Shown: in pieces, positions 1-7,693 of the stretch
Layout: each line of letters opens with the position of its first letter
How positions within the stretch are numbered: the first letter of the stretch is position 1
Assembly: GCA_016283195.1 (NCBI GenBank)
Contig: JAEEML010000135.1
Span: 1 to 64,000 of the forward strand
DNA from: Deltaproteobacteria bacterium
GTDB lineage: Bacteria > JAEEML01
Length of the DNA stretch: 64,000 nucleotides
Direction of reading: 5' to 3'
Program-made: the position numbers and the translations under genes
Notes under the pieces: model-generated
Database searches by the model: none
What the model was told of the DNA's origin: nothing
The model's input: the letters and a program-made list of their open reading frames with translations, nothing else

Positions 1-329
1 AAAAAGAGGAGGGCATTATGGCTGCCGAATTTGTACTTACATATATGAGCGGCGACAGGTTACGCTGGGCCAGGCAATTTCAGGAAGAAATGGCCGATAT
101 AGATAGGCGATCCAGTGTAGCTGCGATATTAGAAAAAGGCATGGAAAAAGGCATGGAAAAAGGCATGGAAAAAGGCATGGAAAAGGGCATGGAAAAGGGC
201 ATGGAAAAGGGCATGGAAAAGGGCATGGAAAAGGGCAAATTGCTTTTGGCCCAAAAATTCATGGCCCTTGGTCACACCAAAGAAGAAGCAGCCGAGTTTG
301 CGGAAATAGATGTAAAATTGCTTAATTAG
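1..329 (+). CDS. Rpn-family (PD-(D/E)XK nuclease/transposase) C-terminal region, 5' end probably outside window
   Basis: The protein looks like the tail of Rpn / YhgA-type recombination-promoting nucleases: a helical stretch, a highly charged linker of repeated Met-Glu-Lys-Gly units, and a short C-terminal helix-turn motif (ending VKLLN). The nuclease core is not present here. An ATG at 18 sits behind GAGGAGGG, which resembles a ribosome binding site. However, the reading frame is open to base 3 and the upstream codons (KEEGI) look like family sequence, so the gene may start before the window. A related fragment lies at 35008-35271. In such proteins the C-terminal region is variable and the N-terminal domain cuts DNA. 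Whether this copy is intact cannot be decided from the window. Confidence 0.6.
   Translation, partial: KEEGIMAAEFVLTYMSGDRLRWARQFQEEMADIDRRSSVAAILEKGMEKGMEKGMEKGMEKGMEKGMEKGMEKGMEKGKLLLAQKFMALGHTKEEAAEFAEIDVKLLN
129..236 (+). repeat. In-frame 12-nt tandem repeat encoding (Met/Leu)-Glu-Lys-Gly
   Basis: Nine consecutive 12-nt units encode LEKG then eight MEKG. The three units from 141 use the Lys codon AAA, while the five from 177 use AAG. This sharp block switch fits recent slipped-strand expansion from two founder units. All units keep the reading frame. Confidence 0.9.
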
Positions 330-330
330 T

Positions 331-350
331 AAAGCAAAGCCGCTTTTTCA
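331..350 (+). terminator. Possible weak terminator after the Rpn-family gene
   Basis: AAAGC at 331-335 can pair with GCTTT at 342-346 around a six-base loop, followed by two more T. The stem is short and the T tract is partly inside the stem, so this is only suggestive. Confidence 0.3.
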
Positions 351-378
351 CAACTATTCAACCTTTTCTAAAAAACAC

Positions 379-408
379 TTGACAAAATAAAATAATATAC
401 AATATAGA
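379..408 (+). promoter_or_regulatory. Sigma70-type promoter, TTGACA-N18-TATAGA
   Basis: A perfect -35 hexamer TTGACA (379-384) is followed 18 bases later by TATAGA (403-408), in an AT-rich spacer. The next plus-strand protein gene is many kilobases away, so the promoter most likely drives the structured non-coding stretch that follows. Transcription would begin near 414-416. Confidence 0.5.
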
Positions 409-413
409 CCTCT

Positions 414-663
414 CAAACAGGTAGGACAAAGACAAGTTCCGATATGCGCTGGGGAGATGATACACCACTCGGCGAAAGCTGTGCGGTGTATTGTGAATAT
501 GTTTATACATATTATGTATAACTGCCCAGCGGCGCCCGGCTCAAAAATGGCGCGATCCGCCCGCCTGCGGCGGCGAGTGGATAAACAAGCAACTGCCTGC
601 AGGGCCCCAGCGAGGCGCCGGGAAAACTCAATAGACCTTGCGGCTTTGGCCGTGAGGTCTATC
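414..663 (+). ncRNA. Candidate structured non-coding RNA, class not recognised
   Basis: The stretch follows a consensus-like promoter and folds well by eye. Hairpin A (460-491) has a 7-bp stem, a symmetric 3x3 internal loop, a 4-bp inner stem and a GAAA tetraloop. Hairpin B (496-513) has a 7-bp stem and a 4-base loop. Hairpin C (558-575) is GC-rich with one bulge. A long-range stem pairs 447-454 with 605-612 and encloses hairpins A to C. Hairpin D (631-662) closes the region and may act as a 3' end, although no T run follows. Hallmarks of RNase P RNA, tmRNA, SRP RNA and 6S RNA were looked for and not seen. A 76-codon reading frame at 457-687 has no recognisable protein character. The remaining 664-800 holds only a small palindrome. 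Confidence 0.4.
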
Positions 664-666
664 GTT

Positions 667-679
667 TGGCAGGCTGCCA
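667..679. promoter_or_regulatory. Short perfect palindrome TGGCAG-G-CTGCCA
   Basis: A 13-bp palindrome just downstream of the candidate RNA. The one-base centre makes an RNA hairpin unlikely, so a protein-binding dyad is more plausible. Nothing else notable was seen between 664 and 800. Confidence 0.25.
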
Positions 680-800
680 GTATTTAATCCTGCTCTCGTG
701 CGTTTTAGCCGTTGGCGAACTGCGGAAGGGGCTTTGGGCCCAAAATATAGCAAATAGACGCTCACAACGATAAGCAGCGGAAATTATTACTCAGAAGCTG

Positions 801-1448
801 TTAATAATCTTCTTTTATAAAAGTTCTTATTGCCGCATTGCCGACAATATTTGTTGAAACACCGTCAAAAATACCGCCCACAGCAGCTCCCAAGAAAGGC
901 ACGGCTTTGGCCAGATTTATGGCGCCTTTGGACCCGAATTTGGTTACCAGCCGAAAGCCGACAGCCTGGTTTATTTTGGTGAGCATTTTACCGGATAGCA
1001 GGGGCAGCAGTTTTTTTGTGGTCAATTTTTCGACTATTTGTATTCCGGCTTTTTTGGCAATTTGTTCTATGGATTCACCAAGGAGACAGCATTTGGCTAT
1101 TACTTTGATTCTGTCATCGTTTAAATCAATATTGGGATTACTGATATAAGCGATGGCGGCAACCATGCGTATTTGCAGGGCTAATACACTGGCTACATTG
1201 GCCGGAAGAGCAACCGCCATAGTTACAAATCCTCCGAGACTGGTGATGGCACCATCGGCAAAGGCTTTGGTGTTTTGCTATCTGACCAAAGCTTCGGCAG
1301 CTTCCAGCAGCGTTTGGTAATCAGCATCATTTAAATATGATCTTGCGAGTTCGCTCGCAGAATCAAATCAGGGAACTGAACCTGTTACAACACCGTCATA
1401 GATTGAATCAATGGCTTTTAAGACTAAGCTTTGGTCTTCACTCATCAT
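801..1448 (-). pseudogene. EcsC-family protein, inactivated by two in-frame stop codons
   Basis: Read from the ATG at 1448 (behind GGAG), one continuous frame of about 215 codons runs to 801 and matches the EcsC family throughout. It is interrupted by TGA at 1368-1370 and TAG at 1278-1280. The TGA falls where the family usually has Gly in a Val-Pro-Gly-Leu/Phe-Asp-Ser stretch. The TAG falls where the family usually has Trp in Arg-Trp-Gln-Asn-Thr-Lys. Each needs one base change (GGA to TGA, TGG to TAG). The C-terminal 139 codons from ATG 1220 remain open, including the LAKAVPFLGAAVGG stretch typical of the family. There is no frameshift. Other genes in the window end in TGA and TAG, so stop-codon recoding is unlikely and recent decay is the simplest reading. 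Confidence 0.8.
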
Positions 1449-1487
1449 ATTCTCCTTTGGCACAGGTAAGCACCCCAAAATTTTCGC

Positions 1488-3332
1488 TTATTGTTGGAAC
1501 TCCTGACTGGGGCACTCTTCTGCCAAGGGCAAATCTTCATTATGTTCAAAAACAGCTCCCAAAAGAAGCGGCACCATAAAAAATACAGCAGCCAAATAAC
1601 GAAGTATAATAATTGGTACAAAAGAACAGACAAAGATATAAATTAAGCAGCAAACAGCTGGAGTAATAAAGATATAACGTTTGCGCCAAAGCAAATAACC
1701 CAGGGAGAAAATCGTAAGCCACAAATAGAAAGCTGGTGAAAAAAACAGTGATATAAGCGGTATTTTTTCAAAAGAATAATAGAGGCCGATTTTTTCATAC
1801 CAGCCAGCTAAGCCAGGAATAAGTGATTTTATAGTACCTGGTTTGGCCAGGCTCAATGCTGAATAGAAGTAACATTTATCGTATGATTTATAAATACCGG
1901 CGCGATTATAACCATCCAAAATAGTACCAGGAAACCAAACGCCCTCGGAATTGGCCAGATAAGCATTAAGAAAAACTGAAGGATAGGATGCTCTAAATTC
2001 TTTGGCCATTTTTAAAATATTTTTTGTATTATTTAGTCCGCGCTTCCCTAAAAAGGATATTTTGGCCGGGTCACCATTATTAGGAACGTATGGACGCATT
2101 TTATCTGTATATTTCAATACCAAGCTTTGCTCACTCGGTGTTAGAATGTTATAATGATATGCCCTAGATACACCTTGCAGTAAAATAGTATTTGCTACTA
2201 GTGAATTTGGCTTGGCTATTACTGGTCGGCAATACCAATCCAGAAAAGCGGCCATAATAAAATAAAAGGAAATCATGATAGCACTGGCTGTAAGCGATTT
2301 TTTAATATGCTTCTTGCCTGGAAAGAATATTGTTACCCCAGCTAATACAATAAGCAAAACTACCATAAGCAAGCTGGTGTTGTTATTCCTTGCCAAAATC
2401 GCCAGATCAAAAATAAAGGGAAATAGCAGCCATTTTGAGGATGTTTGCCAAAATAAGTCTTTGTGTGCCACCATAATATAAAGCAAAAAGATGGCATAAT
2501 TTAGAAAACCAGCAAACATAATGTCACGAACTGTAGTTGTTACTAGAATATGTATAACTGGGAAAAGGCTATAATACAGGAAGAGGAAAAAAACAAAATG
2601 CTGGTTCAGTTTTTGTCTATAAAACCAGATTAATATTTCGCTGAAGCTCAGAGCCAAAAGGAGCATTTGTAAAATAGTAAAAATGGCTATGCCAACATTA
2701 TAACTCCCGGTAGCTTCATGGGCTAAATATAAAATTCCATTGATGATAACTGTATGTAATTTAGGAAAATTTTCATTATAGCCATTGGCTAATTGATTAA
2801 ACTGATCTGTGGCATCGTAATTAAATTTGCCAGGGAAAAAGGCCAAATAAACTGGTAACCACAAGAGAAATATTAGGGCAAATAGAGCCCAACGATGTGT
2901 AAAAAGAGCGACTTCAACATAGCGAATTTTCTCAATAATCTTATGGCTAGACTGACTCTTTTCAGTATTTAGCTTTTTTTGAAAAGCAGAAAGAGCATCA
3001 TATGCGAAACCGATAAGCAAGGAAGCGATATAGCCATATGCTATTATTGAAATCCAGAGAAAAACATTGGAAAACTCGATAGTAGCAAATGTATCAAGGG
3101 CAGAGCCAAAAGCATATAACAGGGCTAAAAAGGTGCCACAGCTAAAGGTGATAATGATTTTCCTTTTCTCCCAGACCTGGGCGGAACGTTTATAAAGTAT
3201 GTAATATATTAAAATAAATAAAAACAAACTGTCGATACTATTGGTGAAAGACATTTCATCTTTTACGGCAAAAAATGTATTAAATAGCAACAGACAAGCC
3301 AGTGTGATGAAAATATTAACGACAGCAATCAT
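1488..3332 (-). CDS. DUF6020-family polytopic membrane protein
   Basis: A 614-residue integral membrane protein with roughly a dozen hydrophobic segments. A conserved-looking loop around residues 165-196 reads FFPGKFNYDATDQFNQ and continues to a Leu-His-Thr. It matches the DUF6020 family, which I associate with surface polysaccharide or teichoic-type glycosylation loci; the reaction is unproven. It overlaps the upstream GT2-GtrA gene by 17 bases, so the two are probably co-translated. Such polytopic proteins often use polyprenyl-phosphate-linked sugars, and a donor-making GT2 next door fits that role. The start ATG lies behind AAAGG. The gene and its partner are visibly more AT-rich than the genes after 4565, suggesting a separately acquired glycosylation module. 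Confidence 0.75.
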   Translation of the reverse strand: MIAVVNIFITLACLLLFNTFFAVKDEMSFTNSIDSLFLFILIYYILYKRSAQVWEKRKIIITFSCGTFLALLYAFGSALDTFATIEFSNVFLWISIIAYGYIASLLIGFAYDALSAFQKKLNTEKSQSSHKIIEKIRYVEVALFTHRWALFALIFLLWLPVYLAFFPGKFNYDATDQFNQLANGYNENFPKLHTVIINGILYLAHEATGSYNVGIAIFTILQMLLLALSFSEILIWFYRQKLNQHFVFFLFLYYSLFPVIHILVTTTVRDIMFAGFLNYAIFLLYIMVAHKDLFWQTSSKWLLFPFIFDLAILARNNNTSLLMVVLLIVLAGVTIFFPGKKHIKKSLTASAIMISFYFIMAAFLDWYCRPVIAKPNSLVANTILLQGVSRAYHYNILTPSEQSLVLKYTDKMRPYVPNNGDPAKISFLGKRGLNNTKNILKMAKEFRASYPSVFLNAYLANSEGVWFPGTILDGYNRAGIYKSYDKCYFYSALSLAKPGTIKSLIPGLAGWYEKIGLYYSFEKIPLISLFFSPAFYLWLTIFSLGYLLWRKRYIFITPAVCCLIYIFVCSFVPIIILRYLAAVFFMVPLLLGAVFEHNEDLPLAEECPSQEFQQ

Positions 3333-4437
3333 TGTTATTACCTTTTGACCGCTTATATATTATACGTCTTTCAATGTAATAATTTAACAAAAATAGAAAG
3401 GCATCTATAGGTATTTTAACAAAAAGTTCCTTAGAAGTTTTAACTAAAAGCAGGGCATAGGCGACCAGTGAAGCACTGCTGAATCCAGAAATAAGAGCCA
3501 GCGCAGTATATTTAACGGCAGCGCGTTTTATATCTTCCCGGCTGTGAAAAGAATAATAGTAATTTAATAAGAAGTTATATGTGGCAGATATAATGCGGGC
3601 ACTGACAGTAGCTACACTGGCATAAATAACACTTTCAAAATGGCCTTGGAACAATCGACAAAAAACGTGAAACAGAAGCAAATCTAATAGAGCCGATGAT
3701 AGACTGGCAAAAGCATAACGCATAAATTGCCCAAAAAGGACGCGGTAAATTCTTATAGAATCTAAAAGCGGTTTAAAATGTGTGGCGTGATGCTCTTTAG
3801 AATCATAAACGGTACTTATTGGTACCTCACAAATAGAAATATCTAAGTTTTTGGCTTCTATGAGCATATGTGTTTCAAACTCAAAGCGGTCGCCTTTTAC
3901 CATTAAAAGGTCTTTCATAAATATGGATGGTATAGCTCTTAGGCCAGTTTGCGTGTCAGAAAGTTTAATACCATATAAAAGGTGGTATAAAAATCTGGTA
4001 AGAATATTGCCAAAACGGCTTTTAAAGGGAACAATATTCTTATCAAAAGTACGCACTCCCAGAACCATTTTTTGCGGATAACGGCGCAAAGCATCAACTA
4101 CGGCGGCAATGTCTTTCGCAGTGTGTTGACCATCAGAATCGGCAGTTACACAACCGATTGCTTTAGGATATTTATCCAAGATATAACTGAAAGCACTCTT
4201 TAAAGCGGCTCCTTTGCCCATATTATGAGCATGCTTTATAATTGTAGCCCCATATTTTTCCTTCGCCTCATCGAAATAATGGTCATATTCAGGCAGGCTA
4301 CCATCGTTAATAATAATTATCGGTCCGGCCTTTTGAGTGTTAAGTTCGTGCAGAAGAGTAAGTAAGCGATTATCAGGCTCCAGTGAAGGTATGACTATAA
4401 GCACATCTTCATTATTGTTAATGCCAGATAAATCCAT
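3316..4437 (-). CDS. GT2 glycosyltransferase fused to GtrA-like membrane domain
   Basis: Residues 1 to about 230 form a DPM1-like family 2 glycosyltransferase: VIPSLEPDN near residue 15, the nucleotide-binding INDGS at 43-47 and the metal-binding DSDGQH near 100. Residues from about 235 to 373 hold four hydrophobic helices of the GtrA type. The first half should transfer a sugar from a nucleotide sugar to a polyprenyl phosphate. GtrA-like domains are thought to help flip or handle the lipid-linked sugar. The stop overlaps the start of the DUF6020 gene, forming a two-gene unit that could modify a surface polymer. No terminal acceptor is identifiable. A similar GT2 without GtrA is at 12840-13808. 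Confidence 0.85.
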   Translation of the reverse strand: MDLSGINNNEDVLIVIPSLEPDNRLLTLLHELNTQKAGPIIIINDGSLPEYDHYFDEAKEKYGATIIKHAHNMGKGAALKSAFSYILDKYPKAIGCVTADSDGQHTAKDIAAVVDALRRYPQKMVLGVRTFDKNIVPFKSRFGNILTRFLYHLLYGIKLSDTQTGLRAIPSIFMKDLLMVKGDRFEFETHMLIEAKNLDISICEVPISTVYDSKEHHATHFKPLLDSIRIYRVLFGQFMRYAFASLSSALLDLLLFHVFCRLFQGHFESVIYASVATVSARIISATYNFLLNYYYSFHSREDIKRAAVKYTALALISGFSSASLVAYALLLVKTSKELFVKIPIDAFLFLLNYYIERRIIYKRSKGNNNDCCR

Positions 4438-4564
4438 GCCAACACCTCATTGTGATAATGTATAACTTATGTTCCGATAGCGACTCTTTTGAGTTAAATT
4501 ATTCCTAAAGTCAGTATCCAACCAAGTTCGTAAATTTCCTAACTACGGCATAAAGGCACCATCT

Positions 4565-5224
4565 TTAGTTTTTACCAAGTTTTTTCCGCCCCAGAAAATA
4601 ATCCAAAGCTACGAGCCCATAGGAGAGAGCAATATAAAAAGCGCTGATGAGTAATATCCAGAGCAAAACGCCGCCATAGCCATATTTTTCATAATCGAAA
4701 AAGAAATAGGGAACTTTGGCTCCGCCGGCAAAACGGCCGCCGCATAGGCCGCTATAGATAAAGACATATAAGCAGTAGGCATAAGGCACAATGACCCACC
4801 AGAAAGGCGAAGTGCGGCTAAGCAGCCCTTTTTTATCAAATAAAAGATAATCAAAAAACATCATCGCCGGCACAACATAGTGCACGAGGGCATTGCCCAG
4901 ATAAAAGCGCGGCGAGTGGGGCTCGGCAAAAAGGGCGGAGCTCAGCATAAAATGGAATACCAGGCCGGTGAGCAAAATAGCCATCACCACGCCCACTTTT
5001 ATGGTGGCATATTTGGGCTCCGGCAGGCGGGAATGACCGGCCTCGCGGGCTATTAGCCAGATGGCGGTTACGAGGCAAAGAATGTTGCTCTGAATAGTGT
5101 AATAAGAAAAAACAGCGCTGAGCGCAATCGGTTCTAGGGTGTTAATAATAACGCCGACAATAACCGCTAAGGCAATAACTACTCGCCAGGTATTTCTAAA
5201 AAAGGCTTTGTGTAAGATGCTCAT
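4565..5224 (-). CDS. Pr6Pr family integral membrane protein
   Basis: 219 residues with about six hydrophobic helices and the features of Pr6Pr (FAR-17a/AIG1-like) proteins: YYTIQSNILC in the second helix, His-Tyr near the lumenal end of the fourth (ALVHYVVP), and a Trp-Trp-containing segment (PFWWVIVPYAYC). Eukaryotic relatives of this fold include fatty-acid-ester hydrolases; the bacterial function is not known. Its ATG overlaps the stop of the upstream CorC-like gene by four bases (ATGA), so expression is coupled to that transporter-like protein. Confidence 0.75.
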   Translation of the reverse strand: MSILHKAFFRNTWRVVIALAVIVGVIINTLEPIALSAVFSYYTIQSNILCLVTAIWLIAREAGHSRLPEPKYATIKVGVVMAILLTGLVFHFMLSSALFAEPHSPRFYLGNALVHYVVPAMMFFDYLLFDKKGLLSRTSPFWWVIVPYAYCLYVFIYSGLCGGRFAGGAKVPYFFFDYEKYGYGGVLLWILLISAFYIALSYGLVALDYFLGRKKLGKN

Positions 5225-6495
5225 TTTCCTTTACTTTCCGGCAGGAGCGAAAGCTCTACCAGCTTTATATGGCGCTCATCGGCCTCTTTAATGATAAATT
5301 CCATATTTTTAAGGTTTATTTTGCTGCCGGCTTTGGGAATATGCCCCTGCAAGTAGGTGAGGTAACCGCCGATGGTCTCATATTGCTCACTCTCCGGCAT
5401 ATTGAGCGAAAGGGCCTCATCGAGGTCGTAAATAGAGGCCTGGCCGTCGATTAAATACTTGTTTTCCGCCGTTTTTCTGAAAGAGCGCTCTTCAATATCG
5501 TATTCGTCGTTAATTTCGCCCACTATCTCTTCGATAATATCCTCTAAAGTCACGACGCCCACCGTGCCGCCGTATTCATCCACCACAATGGCCATGTGGG
5601 TTTTCTTCTTTTGAAAATCCTTTAAAAGCAGGGAGATTTTCATGGTTTCCGGCACAAAGAAGGTCTTTCGCAGCATAGCTTCTAATTTAAGCGGCTCATT
5701 GGGATAAAGGGCTATTTGCTTTAAACAGTCTTTGGCATAGAGCAGGCCAATGATATTGTCGATGGAATCTTTATAAGCCGGCAGGCGGCTATGGCCGTCT
5801 TTTACCAGCATTTGCAAAACATCGGCGCTCTCGGCCTCAATATCCACGGCCACCATGGAAGTTCTGGGTACCATAATCTCTTTAATAGTGGTATCGCGAA
5901 ACTCCAAAATAGATTGTAACATCTCCTCTTCGTATTCTTTTAAAACACCTTCGCGATGAGAGAGCTCAATCAAAAATTCAAAATCCTCGGTGGTCATGAA
6001 GGGCGCGGCCCGTTTTAAATCGCCGCCTACCGCGCTGGTGGTTATATTGATGATTTTTACAAGCACCAGAGTAATAGGCAAAAAGAGGTAATAAAAAAAG
6101 GTTAACGGGCGCATGATTTTAAGAGCAAACTTTTCGGCATTGTGTTTGGCAATGGTTTTTGGGCCGATTTCGCCGAAAATGAGCACTAAAAGAGTCATGC
6201 CGCCAACCGCTATAGCCATGCCGCCGTTTTTAAAGAGGCTATAAGCCAAATCGGTGGCCAGAGCCGAGGCAAAAATATTTACAATGTTATTGCCCACTAA
6301 AATAGTAGTGAGCGTGCGATTGGGTTTATCAAGCCAGAGCTTAAGCCTTTTGCCCATTTCTTCATCTTTTTCAATAAGATGGCGCAGTTTTACATAAGGC
6401 AATGCGGTGAGAGCTGTCTCACTGGCGGAAAAAAAGGCGGATAATATAAGCGAGCCGAAAATGCCCAAAATCTCGAGCAATATAGTAGTAGTCAT
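5221..6495 (-). CDS. HlyC/CorC (CNNM) family protein with DUF21 and CBS domains
   Basis: A 424-residue protein with the standard order: DUF21 membrane domain (residues 1 to about 185, including the conserved LVGNNIVN segment), a pair of CBS domains (about 200-325) and a C-terminal CorC_HlyC domain (about 340-415). Family members are linked to Mg2+/Co2+ export or tolerance; the direction of transport here is inferred only from family. The start chosen is the ATG at 6495 because GGGAGG lies five bases upstream; a longer frame to 6519 lacks such a site. It is coupled to the downstream Pr6Pr gene by a four-base overlap. Confidence 0.9.
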   Translation of the reverse strand: MTTTILLEILGIFGSLILSAFFSASETALTALPYVKLRHLIEKDEEMGKRLKLWLDKPNRTLTTILVGNNIVNIFASALATDLAYSLFKNGGMAIAVGGMTLLVLIFGEIGPKTIAKHNAEKFALKIMRPLTFFYYLFLPITLVLVKIINITTSAVGGDLKRAAPFMTTEDFEFLIELSHREGVLKEYEEEMLQSILEFRDTTIKEIMVPRTSMVAVDIEAESADVLQMLVKDGHSRLPAYKDSIDNIIGLLYAKDCLKQIALYPNEPLKLEAMLRKTFFVPETMKISLLLKDFQKKKTHMAIVVDEYGGTVGVVTLEDIIEEIVGEINDEYDIEERSFRKTAENKYLIDGQASIYDLDEALSLNMPESEQYETIGGYLTYLQGHIPKAGSKINLKNMEFIIKEADERHIKLVELSLLPESKGK

Positions 6496-6551
6496 TACGA
6501 CCTCCCGAAGGAGTAGCATAAATGGAAGATATAAAAGGGCAAGTTTTAGGC

Positions 6552-6857
6552 TTATTGCGCCTTTTTATCGGCCGTGAGGTGCGTCATATCAGTGATGGCA
6601 TCGCTCGAGCTGTCGGATTGGGCGTCATTTTTTAAGATGGGGTATTTGGTCCGCCGCTCGGCTAAAAAGGCGGCCACTTGTTCCTTGGGATCCACTTTGG
6701 GCAGGGGAACTATCATTTTTTGCCGCTCTTTTTGCAATTCCGCTATTTCGCGCTGCGTTTTATGGCGCATAATCATGAGCACGCCCTGGGCTACCAAAGT
6801 AAGCACCAAAAAGGCTGTTAAGAACTTTGAACGCTTAGGCATGGGAGGAATAGCCAT
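6552..6857 (-). CDS. Small single-pass membrane protein with coiled coil, unknown
   Basis: 101 residues: a basic N-terminus (PKRSK), one hydrophobic helix at about 12-30, a charged helix predicted as coiled coil at about 31-60 (RHKTQREIAELQKERQKM), then a variable acidic tail. The topology resembles FtsL/DivIC-like bitopic proteins, but no family signature supports that. The ATG is preceded by AGGAG. It lies in a minus-strand run between the YgjV-GNAT gene and the CorC-like gene. Function not recognised. Confidence 0.6.
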   Translation of the reverse strand: MAIPPMPKRSKFLTAFLVLTLVAQGVLMIMRHKTQREIAELQKERQKMIVPLPKVDPKEQVAAFLAERRTKYPILKNDAQSDSSSDAITDMTHLTADKKAQ

Positions 6858-6897
6858 TTAATACTCCTAAAGGCCAAGGGCCATAGCCGGGAAAATC

Positions 6898-7524
6898 TTA
6901 GAGCGCTTTTACCCACTCGCCGCTGGCGCGATGGGTGAAGCCGATTTTGCGCAAATAACCTTCATGAGCCGGATTTTTGGTGCGGGTGATGAGCGTATTT
7001 ATCCCTTTGGGGCTAAATTGCGGGCACTCGCTGCCAAAAAAGTAAGAACCGATGCGCACATCGCGGAATTTTGGGGTGACATAATCCAGCACAATTTCTA
7101 CTGTGCCGTTTTCCAGCTCGTTATAGGCCAAAAGTCCGGCCACTTCATCGTTGCGCACATAAAAGAAGGTCTTTTGCGCCTCTTTGTAACGCTCCTCCGG
7201 GTCAAAAGCTTTAATATCTTCGGCATGGCGCTCGGTGTACCAGGTATAATAGCCCGAGCCTTTGGTGGCGGTTACCAAATTAAAGGCTGTAGGAATGCTG
7301 CGCAGACGGACAAGCTGAATAATATCAATAATTAATGCGCCAAGATTCATAATGACAAGCGGGATGGCGTTTTTCGGCAGGGCATAAATGATGGTGGCAA
7401 TATCGCCGATGGCATTCATGCGCCAGAGCTGTTTAACATTGGTGCGGGTGAGAGAGAAAATGACCAGGGCCGAAGCCAAGTAGCCAAAAATCTCCCAACC
7501 AAAAGAGTCGGTAAAAGAAAACAT
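6898..7524 (-). CDS. YgjV-type membrane domain fused to GNAT acetyltransferase-like domain
   Basis: The first 75 residues or so carry three short hydrophobic helices matching the Imp-YgjV inner-membrane family (SFGWEIFGYLAS, then IGDIATIIYALPKNAIP). From about residue 95 to the end the sequence resembles a GNAT acyltransferase fold: a beta-hairpin around VAGLLAYNELENGTVEIVLDYV, an R-x-x-x-I-G-S-like acyl-CoA turn (RDVRIGSYFF) and the C-terminal LRKIGFTHR. The start at 7524 is chosen because AGGAG lies just upstream; extending to 7596 adds a poorly supported N-terminus. A membrane-tethered acetyltransferase is the likely outcome; the substrate is unknown. Confidence 0.7.
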   Translation of the reverse strand: MFSFTDSFGWEIFGYLASALVIFSLTRTNVKQLWRMNAIGDIATIIYALPKNAIPLVIMNLGALIIDIIQLVRLRSIPTAFNLVTATKGSGYYTWYTERHAEDIKAFDPEERYKEAQKTFFYVRNDEVAGLLAYNELENGTVEIVLDYVTPKFRDVRIGSYFFGSECPQFSPKGINTLITRTKNPAHEGYLRKIGFTHRASGEWVKAL

Positions 7525-7546
7525 ATATTCTCCTAAGGGGCGTTTT

Positions 7547-7693
7547 TTACAAGAATAAAAGGTAAGCCCGAAAAGCAGGGCGCTTGATGTCGCCAAACTG
7601 CTGGCTATGCCATAGCACCAAAGGAAGCAAAATTACAATATAGAATATCGCCTGCGGTGAGCTGGGAAGTGTTTTTTCCGGGAAAAAGTTCAA
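7547..7693 (-). CDS. Possible 48-residue membrane peptide, TTG start
   Basis: A short frame begins with TTG overlapping the TGA stop of the upstream transglutaminase-like lipoprotein gene (shared TTGA), so translation could be coupled. It has a hydrophobic helix (AIFYIVILLPLVLWH) followed by basic residues (KRPAFR). There is no own ribosome binding site beyond the coupling and no family match that I recognise. It fills most of the gap before the YgjV-GNAT gene. Confidence 0.3.
   Translation of the reverse strand: MNFFPEKTLPSSPQAIFYIVILLPLVLWHSQQFGDIKRPAFRAYLLFL

Noticed and set aside
141-236. Regular short repeats that could suggest a CRISPR array
   Set aside because: The unit is only 12 bases, without spacers, and encodes an in-frame peptide repeat.
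404-662. Retron-like RNA, because the 5' sequence ATAGACCTC and the 3' sequence GAGGTCTAT are complementary
   Set aside because: No reverse transcriptase gene is adjacent, and the 5' arm overlaps the -10 box and would not be transcribed from the predicted start.
457-687. 76-codon plus-strand frame
   Set aside because: No protein character, no suitable ribosome binding site, and it runs through several strong hairpins; treated as part of the RNA candidate.
801-1448. Stop-codon recoding (TGA/TAG read as sense) in the EcsC-family gene
   Set aside because: TGA, TAG and TAA are all used as normal stops elsewhere in the window, and no suppressor signal is visible.
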